Positions 8,937 through 17,607 of a stretch of DNA of 64,000 nt are shown here, one piece after another. The notes beneath the pieces were generated by a model. It did not search any database and had not been told where the DNA came from. It was given only the letters and a program-made list of their open reading frames with translations. The stretch is from assembly GCF_042643265.1 (NCBI RefSeq), contig NZ_JBHRRZ010000008.1, forward strand, positions 62,001 through 126,000. The letters are read 5' to 3'. The position numbers and the translations under genes are program-made. This DNA comes from Virgibacillus_O sediminis. GTDB lineage: Bacteria; Bacillota; Bacilli; Bacillales; Amphibacillaceae. How positions within the stretch are numbered: position 1 is the stretch's first letter; each line of letters begins with the position of its first letter.

Positions 8937-8996
8937 GCAAATTAATTATTTCTGACAATTTGCACATTGACATTAGTTTATATTCTGACCTATAAT
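8937..8996 (+). promoter_or_regulatory. Sigma-A promoter and candidate IclR operator of the gentisate operon
   Basis: A consensus promoter reads TTGACA (8967-8972), 18 bases, TATAAT (8991-8996). Directly upstream, GCAAATT (8937-8943) and AATTTGC (8957-8963) form a perfect 7-bp inverted repeat with a 13-base spacer ending 3 bases before the -35. That position suits an activator or a repressor. The gentisate operon then has a leader of about 160 bases with no obvious structure. Confidence 0.7.
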
Positions 8997-9162
8997 ATTA
9001 TATATAATATAACTGTGTATCACAATAGTGGAATTAATAAAAGTTAAGGTAGGTGATTTTACTGTAAAAATAATGGAGGATTTACAACTTAGTGAGTGTA
9101 GAAAGGGACATAAACGGGGTTCAGACAAAACCTAAATTCTTAAAAACAAAAGGGAGAATTCG

Positions 9163-10113
9163 ATGAGACTTATTACATTTACTGTAGATGGTTATTCAAG
9201 AGTCGGAGCAATTGTTGAAGAGAATAAAGTAGTAGATCTTAATCATGCATATCAAGCCCAATTGCAAAGGGAAGGAAAATATCGCTATGAGCAAATTGCA
9301 GAGGCTTTTGTTCCGTCTAAAATGGAAGCGTTTTTACAAGGTGGGAATGAAAGTATCGATATAGCCCGGAAAGCCGTTGATTTTGCATTAGGAAATCAAA
9401 CTTCCTCTGAGCACAAATTAGTTTATAGCAAAAACGAAGTAAAAGTGGAAGCCCCATTATCTAAACCTGGAAAAATGATTTGTGTGGGCCATAATTATCG
9501 GGAACATATTTTGGAAATGGGCCGGGAGTTGCCATCCAATCCCGTAGTTTTTGCCAAATTTGCAAACACTATAGTCGGTCCCGAAGATGATATTCCGCAC
9601 TACCCGATATCTGAACAACTGGATTATGAAGCGGAATTTGCTTTTGTAGTGGGAAGTCAGGCTCGTAATGTTTCAGAGGATGATGCATTGGATTATGTGG
9701 CTGGTTATACGATCGTAAACGATGTCACTTATCGGGATATTCAACGGCGTACCCTTCAATGGCTACAAGGGAAAGCAGTGGAAGGCAGTGCTCCAATGGG
9801 TCCGTGGCTAGTTACTTCTGATGAACTAACTGATCCTTCCGGCTTAGAAATTGTGCTTACGGTAAACGGGGAAGAACGCCAACGTTCGAATACGAGAAAT
9901 TTAGTATTTACCGTTCAAAAGCTTGTTGCTTTCCTATCTAACCTAATGACGCTAGAGCCTGGTGATATTGTTCTTACGGGCACTCCAGGCGGTGTAGGTT
10001 TCGCACGTGATCCACAAGTATTCTTGAAAGACGGAGACGTTGTCAAAATTGAAGTGGACAATGTTGGAACACTTGAAAATAAAGTAGCATTGCAAAAAGG
10101 AGTAGAAGCATAA
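9163..10113 (+). CDS. Fumarylacetoacetate-hydrolase family protein, probable fumarylpyruvate hydrolase
   Basis: 316 residues. The FAH domain occupies the C-terminal two thirds with GHNYREH, LDYEAEFAFVVG carrying the metal-binding acidic residues, GYTIVNDVTYRD, and LEPGDIVLTGTPGGVG. The N-terminal part RLITFTVDGYSRVGAIV is the usual FAH cap. In the gentisate route this enzyme splits fumarylpyruvate into fumarate and pyruvate. It is the first gene of the operon that also holds the isomerase (2 bases downstream), gentisate dioxygenase and hydroxylase, which makes this assignment much better than generic FAH. The start follows AAAAGGGAGAATTCG. Confidence 0.88.
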   Translation: MRLITFTVDGYSRVGAIVEENKVVDLNHAYQAQLQREGKYRYEQIAEAFVPSKMEAFLQGGNESIDIARKAVDFALGNQTSSEHKLVYSKNEVKVEAPLSKPGKMICVGHNYREHILEMGRELPSNPVVFAKFANTIVGPEDDIPHYPISEQLDYEAEFAFVVGSQARNVSEDDALDYVAGYTIVNDVTYRDIQRRTLQWLQGKAVEGSAPMGPWLVTSDELTDPSGLEIVLTVNGEERQRSNTRNLVFTVQKLVAFLSNLMTLEPGDIVLTGTPGGVGFARDPQVFLKDGDVVKIEVDNVGTLENKVALQKGVEA

Positions 10114-10115
10114 AA

Positions 10116-10622
10116 ATGGCAAATTCAAAGGCAGAGAGTTATATCGAATCTATTAACAGTTCACTAGATAAAATTGTGGCTACTGTCAATGATTTATCCG
10201 AAGACACGATCCGCTGGAAACCATCGGAAGAGGAATGGTCTATTTTACAAATCTTATCTCATGTATGGGAATCTACGAATTACTGGTTAGGAGAGTTAGA
10301 GACGATCCTCGAAACTCCAGGTTCTGAATGGGGGAGAGGATTACAAAATCCAAAACGATTAGCAGCAGTTGAAAAACCAGAAGAATTAAAAGTTGACGAG
10401 GCTATTACGGTAGTGGAAGAACTCAAAGAAAAGGTAACAAATCGAATATCAAAAGTAAGGGACGATAGGTTAAAAGAAGAAAACCCCCACCGGAACTTTG
10501 AAAAATTTGGAAACCAGCCAGTATCCTTCTTAATCGAACATTTTTTAGTAGAACATATTGAAGGACACTACGGGCAAATACAACGCAACCTCAGCAAGTT
10601 AAGCAGCAAAAGTGCTAATTAA
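10116..10622 (+). CDS. DinB-family protein, probable maleylpyruvate isomerase
   Basis: 168 residues of the DinB/YfiT four-helix-bundle fold. Metal-ligand histidines are visible in ILSHVWES and in EHFLVEHIEGHYGQI near the C-terminus. Thiol-dependent DinB proteins include maleylpyruvate isomerases, which turn maleylpyruvate into fumarylpyruvate with a low-molecular-weight thiol. In a Bacillaceae host that thiol would be bacillithiol, which is inference. It starts 2 bases after the hydrolase stop, so the two are translated from one message and fill consecutive steps. No zeta-class glutathione isomerase is present, so this gene is the natural candidate for the step. Confidence 0.8.
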   Translation: MANSKAESYIESINSSLDKIVATVNDLSEDTIRWKPSEEEWSILQILSHVWESTNYWLGELETILETPGSEWGRGLQNPKRLAAVEKPEELKVDEAITVVEELKEKVTNRISKVRDDRLKEENPHRNFEKFGNQPVSFLIEHFLVEHIEGHYGQIQRNLSKLSSKSAN

Positions 10623-10675
10623 AAGTGAGAGATTAGATACTTAACTGTATCGCGAAAGAAGGCGGCTTAAGATGC

Positions 10676-10802
10676 TTGTTGGCCTCCGTCCCGGACAAAC
10701 GGGATTTCTGCGGACAACTTCCTCGATAGAAATGCTTTCCTTGAAAGTAATTTTAGCGGGAGGTGTAAGCTAAGTTATTCTCCGGGACGGTAGATTGAGG
10801 CC
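10676..10802. repeat. Large imperfect inverted repeat between isomerase and dioxygenase genes
   Basis: GGCCTCCGTCCCGGA (10681-10695) is repeated in reverse complement at 10781-10802 as TCCGGGACGG, six extra bases, GAGGCC. Outside these arms, CTTGT (10675-10679) faces ACAAGC near 10834. The element is more GC-rich than its surroundings and holds no reading frame of note. It could be a miniature mobile element or a structured intercistronic RNA. The gap is 259 bases and I see no other feature in it. Confidence 0.5.
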
Positions 10803-10881
10803 GGCATATGTACCGTATAACTGCAATGCTTTTACAAGCGAAGGTTTTCGAAAAAAGCCTAAATAAAAAGGAGTTTTTCTA

Positions 10882-11994
10882 ATGGTTGAAAAGGCAAATT
10901 TTCTTCAAGACAAAGATGTAAGGGATTTCACTAAGGACATTCAGCAGTATAACCTTGGACCATTATGGGAAGCAATTCCAGAAGTAATGAATAAAAACCC
11001 AGAACCTCATGCAAATGCTTACTTATGGTCAAGTGAACTAATCGAAAAGAAACTAATGGAAGCAGCAGAAATCTTCACCCCGGAACGGGGAGGAGAACGT
11101 CGGGCCATTTATTTCCAAAACCCTGGCTTAACCTATCGTAATCCATGGGGCCATGTTTCCACTACACAGACATTATATGCTGCTGTTCAAATGCTTTTAC
11201 CTGGTGAAGAAGCGCCGTCCCATCGACATACACAAAGTGCTCTCCGTTTTATTACAGAAGGAGAAGGCGCTTATACCATTGTACAAGGGGAACGGATTTT
11301 TATGGAAGAAGGAGATTTCCTCACCACTCCTAAAAATCTATGGCATGGTCATGGACACCTAGGTGACAAGCGAATGATTTGGATGGATGCGTTGGATATC
11401 CCGACGATTTACAATATTGGCGGAACGTTTTTTGAGCCATATGAAGCAGGATTGCAACAACCAAATGTTCCGGATAACTTCTCTGAAAAAAGGTATAGAG
11501 GTGGAATGGTTCGTCCGGTTGGAGATGAAAAATTCGATGTTGCACCATTAGCAAACTATAAATGGAGCCGTACGCTGGATGCAATTAACGGGCTAATGGA
11601 ATTTCCTCCAGATCCAAACCATGGATATGCAGTAGATTATATTAACCCAACAACTGGGAAATCTGCCAACCCAACGATGGGTACACGAATGCAGTTTCTT
11701 CCAAAGGACTTTGGTACGAAAGCACTGCGTCATACACATTCAACCATTTATCATGCGTATAAAGGATCTGGCTATACGATTATTAATGGCGTCAGGTTCG
11801 ATTGGAAAGCTGGCGACTATTTCGTAGTGCCAAACTGGGCATGGTATGAGCATATACCAGCTGAAGATTCTTACCTTTTTTCTGTAAATGATATTCCTAT
11901 AATGAATCGGTTTGAACTAGAAAGAGAAGAAAAGTATGAGAAAAACAACGGCCACCAAACGGTAACTGGAGAATTTGAACCGGACTTTAGATGA
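10882..11994 (+). CDS. Gentisate 1,2-dioxygenase
   Basis: 370 residues, bicupin Fe(II) ring-cleavage enzyme converting gentisate plus oxygen to maleylpyruvate. The first cupin has the metal ligands in SHRHTQSALRFI (His114 and His116) and a later histidine in LWHGHGH (His155). The second cupin is around residues 270-345, with LRHTHSTIYHAYKGSG and GDYFVVPNWAW. The PEPHANAYLW and GGERRAIYFQNPGL segments match the family N-terminus. The start follows AAAAAGGAG. Length is typical of gentisate rather than 1-hydroxy-2-naphthoate or salicylate dioxygenases, though these are close relatives. Confidence 0.92.
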   Translation: MVEKANFLQDKDVRDFTKDIQQYNLGPLWEAIPEVMNKNPEPHANAYLWSSELIEKKLMEAAEIFTPERGGERRAIYFQNPGLTYRNPWGHVSTTQTLYAAVQMLLPGEEAPSHRHTQSALRFITEGEGAYTIVQGERIFMEEGDFLTTPKNLWHGHGHLGDKRMIWMDALDIPTIYNIGGTFFEPYEAGLQQPNVPDNFSEKRYRGGMVRPVGDEKFDVAPLANYKWSRTLDAINGLMEFPPDPNHGYAVDYINPTTGKSANPTMGTRMQFLPKDFGTKALRHTHSTIYHAYKGSGYTIINGVRFDWKAGDYFVVPNWAWYEHIPAEDSYLFSVNDIPIMNRFELEREEKYEKNNGHQTVTGEFEPDFR

Positions 11995-12059
11995 GGCTTC
12001 CAGGGGAAATATATATGCTTTGTTTTCCAACTATTACACACTCAAGGGGAGGAAAGAAA

Positions 12060-13271
12060 ATGATAAACAGTAAAGAAAATCCGATCATCGTTGTTGGTGG
12101 AGGAATTGGTGGCTTAGCAACCGCACTTGGCCTCGCACAAGCCGATAGATATGTAAAAGTACTGGAACAAGCTCCAGAATTTGGCGAGGTAGGAGCGGGA
12201 ATTCAGCTTGCAGCGAATGCAACAAATGTTTTACAAAAATTAGGGGTAATGGATAAAGTCAGTGAAGTTTCTGTTTTTCCAAAACGCTTGGTTTTAATGG
12301 ATGCGTTTACAGGTGAGGAACTATCCGCATTGAATATCGATGAATTATATAGAGAAAGGTATGGTGCGCCGTATGTTGTACTGCATCGTACCGATCTTCA
12401 AAAAACACTTATTGATGCATGTGAAAACCATCCGAAAATAGAACTACTGACAAACCAAGAAATTACCAATGCTGAAAATAATGATGACTCTGTACAAGTA
12501 TTTACGGCGGCAGGTGAATCCTACACAGGCTCAGCGGTAATTGGCGCTGACGGATTGTGGTCAAAGACACGTAAACTATTTGTCGACGACCAACCAGTAT
12601 GCTCTGAATATGTAGCCTATCGGGGAGCAATTCCAATGGAAGAAGTAGCAAATGCGAATGTTGGGGATCCAGAAGATGTTTATATGTTTATTGGCCCAAA
12701 CATGCATGTCGTTCAATATCCGGTAAGACGTGGGGAGTTATATAATCAGGTTGTCGTGTTCAAGAGCAGCCAATACAGAAAAGAAATTGAACATACAGAC
12801 CAGTGGGGAACACCAGAAGAAATGGACGAAGTATTCAAAGATACATGTGACCGAGTGAAAACAGCTATTTCTTATATTTCCAGGCAGAAAAGATGGCCAA
12901 TGTACGATAGGGATCCAATCGAGAATTGGACACAAGGAAATATTACCTTAATGGGAGATGCTGCACATCCGATGCTTCAATATTTGGCACAGGGGGCTTG
13001 CCAAGCATTAGAAGATGCAGGATACCTAGCGGATGTTGTTAGACAGCACGGCGATAACTACAGTGAAGCATTTAGAAAATATCAAAAAGAACGTCAGCCA
13101 CGAACTGCTTATGTACAGACCAGTGCAAGAAAATGGGGAGAAATTATCCATGCTACTGATCCTATTATGACACTGCTGCGTAATAAGATTTTAGAAAATC
13201 GAACAGATAAAGATTACAAATATGTTGATCAGTACCATGGCTATAATAAAGTATTGGAAAAGGTTAATTAA
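12060..13271 (+). CDS. 3-hydroxybenzoate 6-monooxygenase-like flavoprotein
   Basis: 403 residues, class A FAD monooxygenase. GGGIGG is at residues 13-18, the DG motif is AVIGADGLWSKTR, and the GD motif is LMGDAAHPM with Asp300. The frame is open upstream into the dioxygenase stop, but GGGGAGGAAAG directly precedes the ATG at 12060 and gives the normal N-terminus. In a gentisate operon this enzyme most often hydroxylates 3-hydroxybenzoate to gentisate with NADH. Salicylate 5-hydroxylase activity is normally multi-component, so 3-hydroxybenzoate is favoured as substrate. The monooxygenase at 3000 is a distant paralogue. Confidence 0.85.
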   Translation: MINSKENPIIVVGGGIGGLATALGLAQADRYVKVLEQAPEFGEVGAGIQLAANATNVLQKLGVMDKVSEVSVFPKRLVLMDAFTGEELSALNIDELYRERYGAPYVVLHRTDLQKTLIDACENHPKIELLTNQEITNAENNDDSVQVFTAAGESYTGSAVIGADGLWSKTRKLFVDDQPVCSEYVAYRGAIPMEEVANANVGDPEDVYMFIGPNMHVVQYPVRRGELYNQVVVFKSSQYRKEIEHTDQWGTPEEMDEVFKDTCDRVKTAISYISRQKRWPMYDRDPIENWTQGNITLMGDAAHPMLQYLAQGACQALEDAGYLADVVRQHGDNYSEAFRKYQKERQPRTAYVQTSARKWGEIIHATDPIMTLLRNKILENRTDKDYKYVDQYHGYNKVLEKVN

Positions 13272-13285
13272 AGGTGAATATTAGA

Positions 13286-13322
13286 CAAAAAACAATAGAG
13301 GAGATTTCCTTTATTGTTTTTT
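13286..13322 (+). terminator. Terminator between gentisate enzymes and TRAP genes
   Basis: AAACAATAGAGGA and TCCTTTATTGTTT form a long stem with one mismatch and a short loop, followed by TTTTTT. It lies 20 bases after the monooxygenase stop. Since the TRAP genes follow without a clear new promoter, readthrough may be partial. Confidence 0.75.
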
Positions 13323-13353
13323 GCCAGATATTTTTCATGATAGGAGGAAGTTT

Positions 13354-14373
13354 ATGAAAGTTTCTAGGCTAAGAAAAGGATTGATTTGTAGTCTTTTTGT
13401 CTCTATTATTCTGCTATTGACAGCATGTGGGGGAAGCGAGACGAGTGGGTCGGGTGGTGCCAGTGAGGATGGAACATATACTTTTAAGGTTTCCCACGTT
13501 GTACAGGAATCTCATATATGGCACAAAACGGCTGAAAAGTTTGATGGGGAATTACAGGCTGCCTCAGATGGCAGAATGTCTTTAGAAATTTATCCTGCAT
13601 CACAATTGGGACTGGAGCAGGACATGGTACAACAGATGGAATCTGGATCTATTGACTTTGGTTTTCTTACAAACGCTTACATGAGTACGAGGGAAGATTC
13701 TCTTAATGCATGGTTTATGCCATTCCTATTCAGTGATTTAGCAGAAGCAGCAGAAATGAGAAACTCGGAGGAAGCAAGGGAAATGCTCGCATCCTTAGAA
13801 TCTCAAGGTTTAGTAGGACTTGATTTCGGATTTGCTGGGAATCGTCATATTCTATTAAAAGAAGGTTTTGTGCAATCACCGGAAGATATTAAAGGGAAAA
13901 AGGTTCGAATAATTGGCAGTCCAGCATTCCAAAGTTTCTGGGACAAAACTTCTGCTGGCCCTACTGCAATGCCCTTATCTGAGGTTTACACATCTCTGCA
14001 AACAGGTGTCATTGATGGGATGGATATTGACTTGGATGCATTGGTCACTGAAAAATACTATGAAAACGCTGAGTATTTAACATTAACCAATCATGCAACA
14101 TTCCCTACGGTGATTGCAATGAGTAAACAGGTCTTTGACGGCTTATCTGACGAAGATCAAGAAATTATTCAAACATCACTGGAGAAGGCTGTTGATTGGG
14201 GAGTAGAAGAAGCAATCCAGCGGGAGGAAACGAATTTAGAAAAGTTGAAAGAAGAAGGTGTACTGGTAAAGGAACTTGATGGGTCTGCTTTTGAAGATGT
14301 TTCAAACGAGGTTCGTGACGAGTTCTCTGCTGAGTCTGAGATTATTAAAAACTTTATAGAAACTGCAGAGTAA
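13354..14373 (+). CDS. dctP: TRAP transporter substrate-binding lipoprotein, DctP type
   Basis: 339 residues. A lipoprotein signal ends at LLTAC with the lipidated Cys25. The mature protein has the DctP family layout: HVVQESHIWHKTAEKF at the start, SQLGLEQDMVQQMESGSIDFG, RIIGSP and the TSLQTGVIDGM segment. It binds a carboxylate outside the cell and hands it to the DctQM membrane pair. The ATG at 13354 follows ATAGGAGGAAG. Position directly after the 3-hydroxybenzoate/gentisate enzymes indicates an aromatic carboxylate as cargo, which is inference. Confidence 0.92.
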   Translation: MKVSRLRKGLICSLFVSIILLLTACGGSETSGSGGASEDGTYTFKVSHVVQESHIWHKTAEKFDGELQAASDGRMSLEIYPASQLGLEQDMVQQMESGSIDFGFLTNAYMSTREDSLNAWFMPFLFSDLAEAAEMRNSEEAREMLASLESQGLVGLDFGFAGNRHILLKEGFVQSPEDIKGKKVRIIGSPAFQSFWDKTSAGPTAMPLSEVYTSLQTGVIDGMDIDLDALVTEKYYENAEYLTLTNHATFPTVIAMSKQVFDGLSDEDQEIIQTSLEKAVDWGVEEAIQREETNLEKLKEEGVLVKELDGSAFEDVSNEVRDEFSAESEIIKNFIETAE

Positions 14374-14446
14374 TAGTTTAGATAACGTAATAGTGGCTTC
14401 TAATTATCTCCTTAGAAGCTGCTATTCCAGTTAAAGGAGTGATCGC

Positions 14447-14938
14447 ATGAAATTTATCGAGAATGTAAGTGAACTGGTATATAAAATAGAGAAGGGTATA
14501 GTAGCCTTTTTGTGTTCTATTATCCTTATTTCCTTAACATTGGGAGTAATTTTTCGGTACGTTCTAAGTGCACCATTAACATGGCCAAATGAAACGGCTA
14601 TTTTTTCGCTTGCATGGCTGACTTTTGTTGGTGGGAGTATGACCATTAAAACGTCAACTGCACCAACAATTGACATCATAGTGGAAAATTTACGTGGTAG
14701 ACTAAAACATGTAATTAATGTAATAGGATATCTTCTAATGTTTCTTTTTGTTTCCTACATTTTCTATCTATCCATCAATTGGTTAAGTTCCCCGAATATC
14801 TTAATTCAGCGATCCGGATCGATGGAATTGCCGATGATTATTCCGTATTTAAGCATACCTGTTAGTTTTCTCTTTATGTTAATACATGTTTTAGAGTTAC
14901 TGCTTCATAGCATCTTTCCTAACAAGGAGGTAGAGTGA
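14447..14938 (+). CDS. dctQ: TRAP transporter small membrane subunit, DctQ type
   Basis: 163 residues with four predicted membrane helices. The family's segment after helix 1 reads RYVLSAPLTWPNE, and TFVGGSMTIKT starts the second helical hairpin. DctQ helps DctM assemble and couples binding-protein docking to transport. Its TGA overlaps the ATG of the next gene by one base, a typical dctQM junction. Confidence 0.9.
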   Translation: MKFIENVSELVYKIEKGIVAFLCSIILISLTLGVIFRYVLSAPLTWPNETAIFSLAWLTFVGGSMTIKTSTAPTIDIIVENLRGRLKHVINVIGYLLMFLFVSYIFYLSINWLSSPNILIQRSGSMELPMIIPYLSIPVSFLFMLIHVLELLLHSIFPNKEVE

Positions 14939-16215
14939 TGGCCATTACAATTACCGCGTTTATCGTGCTTTTATTAATCAAAATACCGATTGCTTTAGTA
15001 CTTGGGATGACAACGGTAATATACATCTGGGTTACAGGAAATATCGGTATCTTAACGACGCTTCCACAAAGGCTGTATTCTGGAATGGAAAACTACGGGT
15101 TATTGGCCATTCCATTATTTATGTTAGCAGGAGAATTAATGAATTCAGGTGGCCTGACGAAACGATTAGTAGGGTTTGCTCAGACCGTTGTTGGTCATTT
15201 TAGGGGAGGCCTGGCTTATGTAAACATCCTAGCCAACATGATGCTTGCTTCTATTATTGGTTCCGCGTCCGCCCAAATTGCGATGATGAGCAGAACCATG
15301 GTACCAGCTATGGAAAAAGAGGGATATTCCAGAGATTTTAGTACGGCTACTACGGCCTCCGCAGGGTTATTAGGACCGATTATCCCACCGAGTATGTTAT
15401 TTATTATCTATGGTGTAGGGTCTGGAGTTTCTATTGGGGAGATGTTTTTAGCAGGTGTACTTCCGGGGATTCTGCTGTCATTAACATTTATTATCTTAAT
15501 TGCATTGATTGGGATGAAACAAAAGTGGCCAACTCATGACAGAGCAAAGATTATGGAAGTCGCTAGAAGCTTTACTACTGTGATTCCCGCCTTACTCGTT
15601 CCTCTTATTATTATTGTAGGGGTCATCAGCGGAGCCTTTACACCAACCGAATCTGCAGCCATAGCTAGTGTGGTTGCCTTGATTAGCGGATTTTTCTTTT
15701 ATCGGGAAATCAAGTTAAAGGACACCCCATCAATATTAGTAAATACTGCAAAAACTACTGCAATGATTACCTTATTAATTGCCATGGCTAATATTTTCGG
15801 ATGGATGCTTTCCTTTGAACAAGTCCCCCAGACCATTGCCTCATGGATGGCATCCTTAACGGAAAATCCATTAATTTTTTTATTGCTAGTTAATTTATTT
15901 TTACTTTTTGTAGGAATGTTTATGGATGGAATTGCTGCACTCGTCATTTTAATCCCCATCTTTACCCCTTTACTAGTAACCTATGGAATAGATCCGATCC
16001 ATTTTGGGGTAATTATGTGTATTAACCTAGCCGCAGGGTTACTGACTCCGCCGGTTGGTTCAGGTATTTACATTGCGTCATCCCTTGCTAATATATCAAT
16101 CGGTCAATTAACACGGGCAATCTTACCGTTCCTATTGGTAACATATGTGGTCCTCGTCATTTTGACGTATGTACCTGATATTGTATTGTGGCTGCCAGCA
16201 GTAATTGGAGAATAA
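14938..16215 (+). CDS. dctM: TRAP transporter large permease subunit, DctM type
   Basis: 425 residues, about 12 membrane helices. Recognisable DctM segments include AIPLFMLAGELMNSGG, GSASAQIAMMS, LLGPIIPPSMLFI and the late LLTPPVGSGIYIA. It drives Na+-coupled uptake of the ligand delivered by DctP. The ATG at 14938 overlaps the dctQ stop; a GTG one codon upstream is also possible. AACAAGGAGG within dctQ supplies the ribosome site. Confidence 0.92.
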   Translation: MAITITAFIVLLLIKIPIALVLGMTTVIYIWVTGNIGILTTLPQRLYSGMENYGLLAIPLFMLAGELMNSGGLTKRLVGFAQTVVGHFRGGLAYVNILANMMLASIIGSASAQIAMMSRTMVPAMEKEGYSRDFSTATTASAGLLGPIIPPSMLFIIYGVGSGVSIGEMFLAGVLPGILLSLTFIILIALIGMKQKWPTHDRAKIMEVARSFTTVIPALLVPLIIIVGVISGAFTPTESAAIASVVALISGFFFYREIKLKDTPSILVNTAKTTAMITLLIAMANIFGWMLSFEQVPQTIASWMASLTENPLIFLLLVNLFLLFVGMFMDGIAALVILIPIFTPLLVTYGIDPIHFGVIMCINLAAGLLTPPVGSGIYIASSLANISIGQLTRAILPFLLVTYVVLVILTYVPDIVLWLPAVIGE

Positions 16216-16813
16216 GAAGGATGGCCTAATAGATCGAAAATTATGGTATACATGTTGAATTGGAATAAGTTCTTACCAAAGCGAGAACTCTTACATTAAC
16301 AAAGAGACGTTTCCTGAATAAGAGTATCTTGAATGGATATAAATCTGAACACAAGAGATAGAGTTTGTTGAAATTAGTGGTTAATTAAGTCAAAGTTAAA
16401 AGTTGTTAGTATTTTTTACTCCATCGATAATTGACGAATTAAATAAGCTGGAGAGATAGGTTGAATGGCCTTAATCATTGGAGAAACTCAAATGGTCATC
16501 CATTGTGAGAGTGAGGAATGAGAAGATCTGGTAGTGAAGTTATTAAATATAGGTATGGTATTACTCTTTGGAATAGGGATTACCTCTTTTATTTTTACGG
16601 GAGTTAATCCACCGGCACTGATCACATCTTTACAGTTCCAAGGATAAATGTCTCGTTAAAGATTTTATGTTTGTTTTATTAATCGCTACAATAGCATGCA
16701 GGTAATAGACAAACAAGCAAAACTTGTACATGTGTGAATGCCTTTTTTACATCTGTGTTCATTATGTTAGTGTTGGACTCAAAATATCTGAACAATTAAT
16801 GAGGAGTATTTCA
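16216..16813. other. 598-base gap with decayed sequence
   Basis: No intact gene. Bases 16535-16646 read as a 37-codon membrane-like piece (KLLNIGMVLLFGIGITSFIF, then TGVNPPALITSLQF) without a ribosome site, probably a relic. No terminator with a T-run follows dctM. The GC-poor sequence marks the edge between the catabolic region and the accessory operon. Confidence 0.4.
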
Positions 16814-17179
16814 ATGCAACAGGAAAACAATTTAAGTAAAGATGATGCAATCTTCTTTATGGATATGGTTGGATCTGTGAAAAGTCCTAATTTTGAAACT
16901 AGAATGAATGGGGTAAAACCATACTATAAAATCATAAAAGAGAGAGATTCCAATAAATTCAGGAGGTTTATTAGAATATATATAGCTTTGAGGCATATTT
17001 TATCTGAAAGAGAACAGGTAGTTTTAAATGAATTATATGGATTAATTAAAGAAGGTAGCCAATTAAAAACAGTAGGTGCATTATTAAATATAACACCTGA
17101 ACGTGTAAGACAAATACGCAATCAGGCTGAGAGGAAAATAGTGAGGGAGGTTTTGAGGGTGGTAAAGGTCTCTAATTAA
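16814..17179 (+). CDS. Small sigma-70 region 4-like DNA-binding protein
   Basis: 121 residues. The C-terminal half reads LSEREQVVLNELYGLIKEG, then LKTVGALLNITPERVRQIRNQAERK, which is the sigma-70 region 4 helix-turn-helix with the characteristic ERVRQIRNQA recognition helix. There is no region 2, so it is not a complete sigma factor. Such stand-alone region-4 proteins occur in phages and mobile elements as late-gene or conjugation regulators. The frame is open from 16724, but GAGGAG lies 7 bases before the ATG at 16814. It lies immediately upstream of the promoter and leader that begin the accessory operon, so it is a candidate regulator of it. Confidence 0.75.
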   Translation: MQQENNLSKDDAIFFMDMVGSVKSPNFETRMNGVKPYYKIIKERDSNKFRRFIRIYIALRHILSEREQVVLNELYGLIKEGSQLKTVGALLNITPERVRQIRNQAERKIVREVLRVVKVSN

Positions 17180-17220
17180 CAAACCTACGCTAATAGTTGC
17201 TTAGATACCGATCGATTATT

Positions 17221-17249
17221 TTGACATCATCATAATATTCTGTTATTGT
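17221..17249 (+). promoter_or_regulatory. Sigma-A-like promoter of the accessory operon
   Basis: TTGACA (17221-17226), 17 bases, TATTGT (17244-17249). Transcription would start near 17256, just ahead of the structured leader. Confidence 0.7.
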
Positions 17250-17260
17250 GCAGGTATAGT

Positions 17261-17506
17261 TATCAAGTGTACCTGTCATCCAACCGATGGAAGTCGTCAT
17301 ATCCTCATCATGAGAGGGAGATTCGACACAAAAGTATTTCTGTTAAAAGTGCTGAAGGAACACAGCAACATCTACCGGATGTGAAAAACGTCCAAAATAA
17401 TGGTATTAAAACTCAAGATATTAAAAGTGGTGTATTGCACGAGCGATACGCTTTTTTTATTGCTTATAAAAGCCAGTTTACCTATGGGGTCAACTGGCTT
17501 TTTTTC
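17261..17506 (+). ncRNA. Structured leader RNA, copy A, ending in two tandem terminators
   Basis: In order: a CATC/GATG hairpin (17277-17289). A two-level hairpin with outer GTCG/CGAC (17293-17296, 17324-17327) and inner CCTC/GAGG (17303-17306, 17314-17317). An ACATC/GATGT hairpin (17368-17382). Terminator 1 with GTGTATTGC/GCGATACGC (17430-17451) and T7. Terminator 2 with AGCCAGTT/AACTGGCT (17471-17499) and T7. A second copy of the same architecture occurs at 21770-22008 with compensatory stem changes. A 99-codon frame across this leader has no ribosome site and is not a gene. Function unknown; transcription attenuation or recruitment of an antiterminator is likely. Confidence 0.65.
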
Positions 17507-17607
17507 ATGTATATAAAAATCTCAGTGAAGGGAGTGATGGTATGACCTGACCGAGTTTTTGTCTGTCGCCATATCACACAAAATCTTATGAAGGAGTGGA
17601 TGAAATC

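Noticed and set aside
9072..9134. 20-codon frame in the gentisate operon leader
   Set aside because: No ribosome site and no resemblance to a leader peptide.
17246..17545. 99-codon open frame across the first leader
   Set aside because: No ribosome site, and it runs through two terminators and a conserved RNA structure; copy B of the leader does not preserve the frame.
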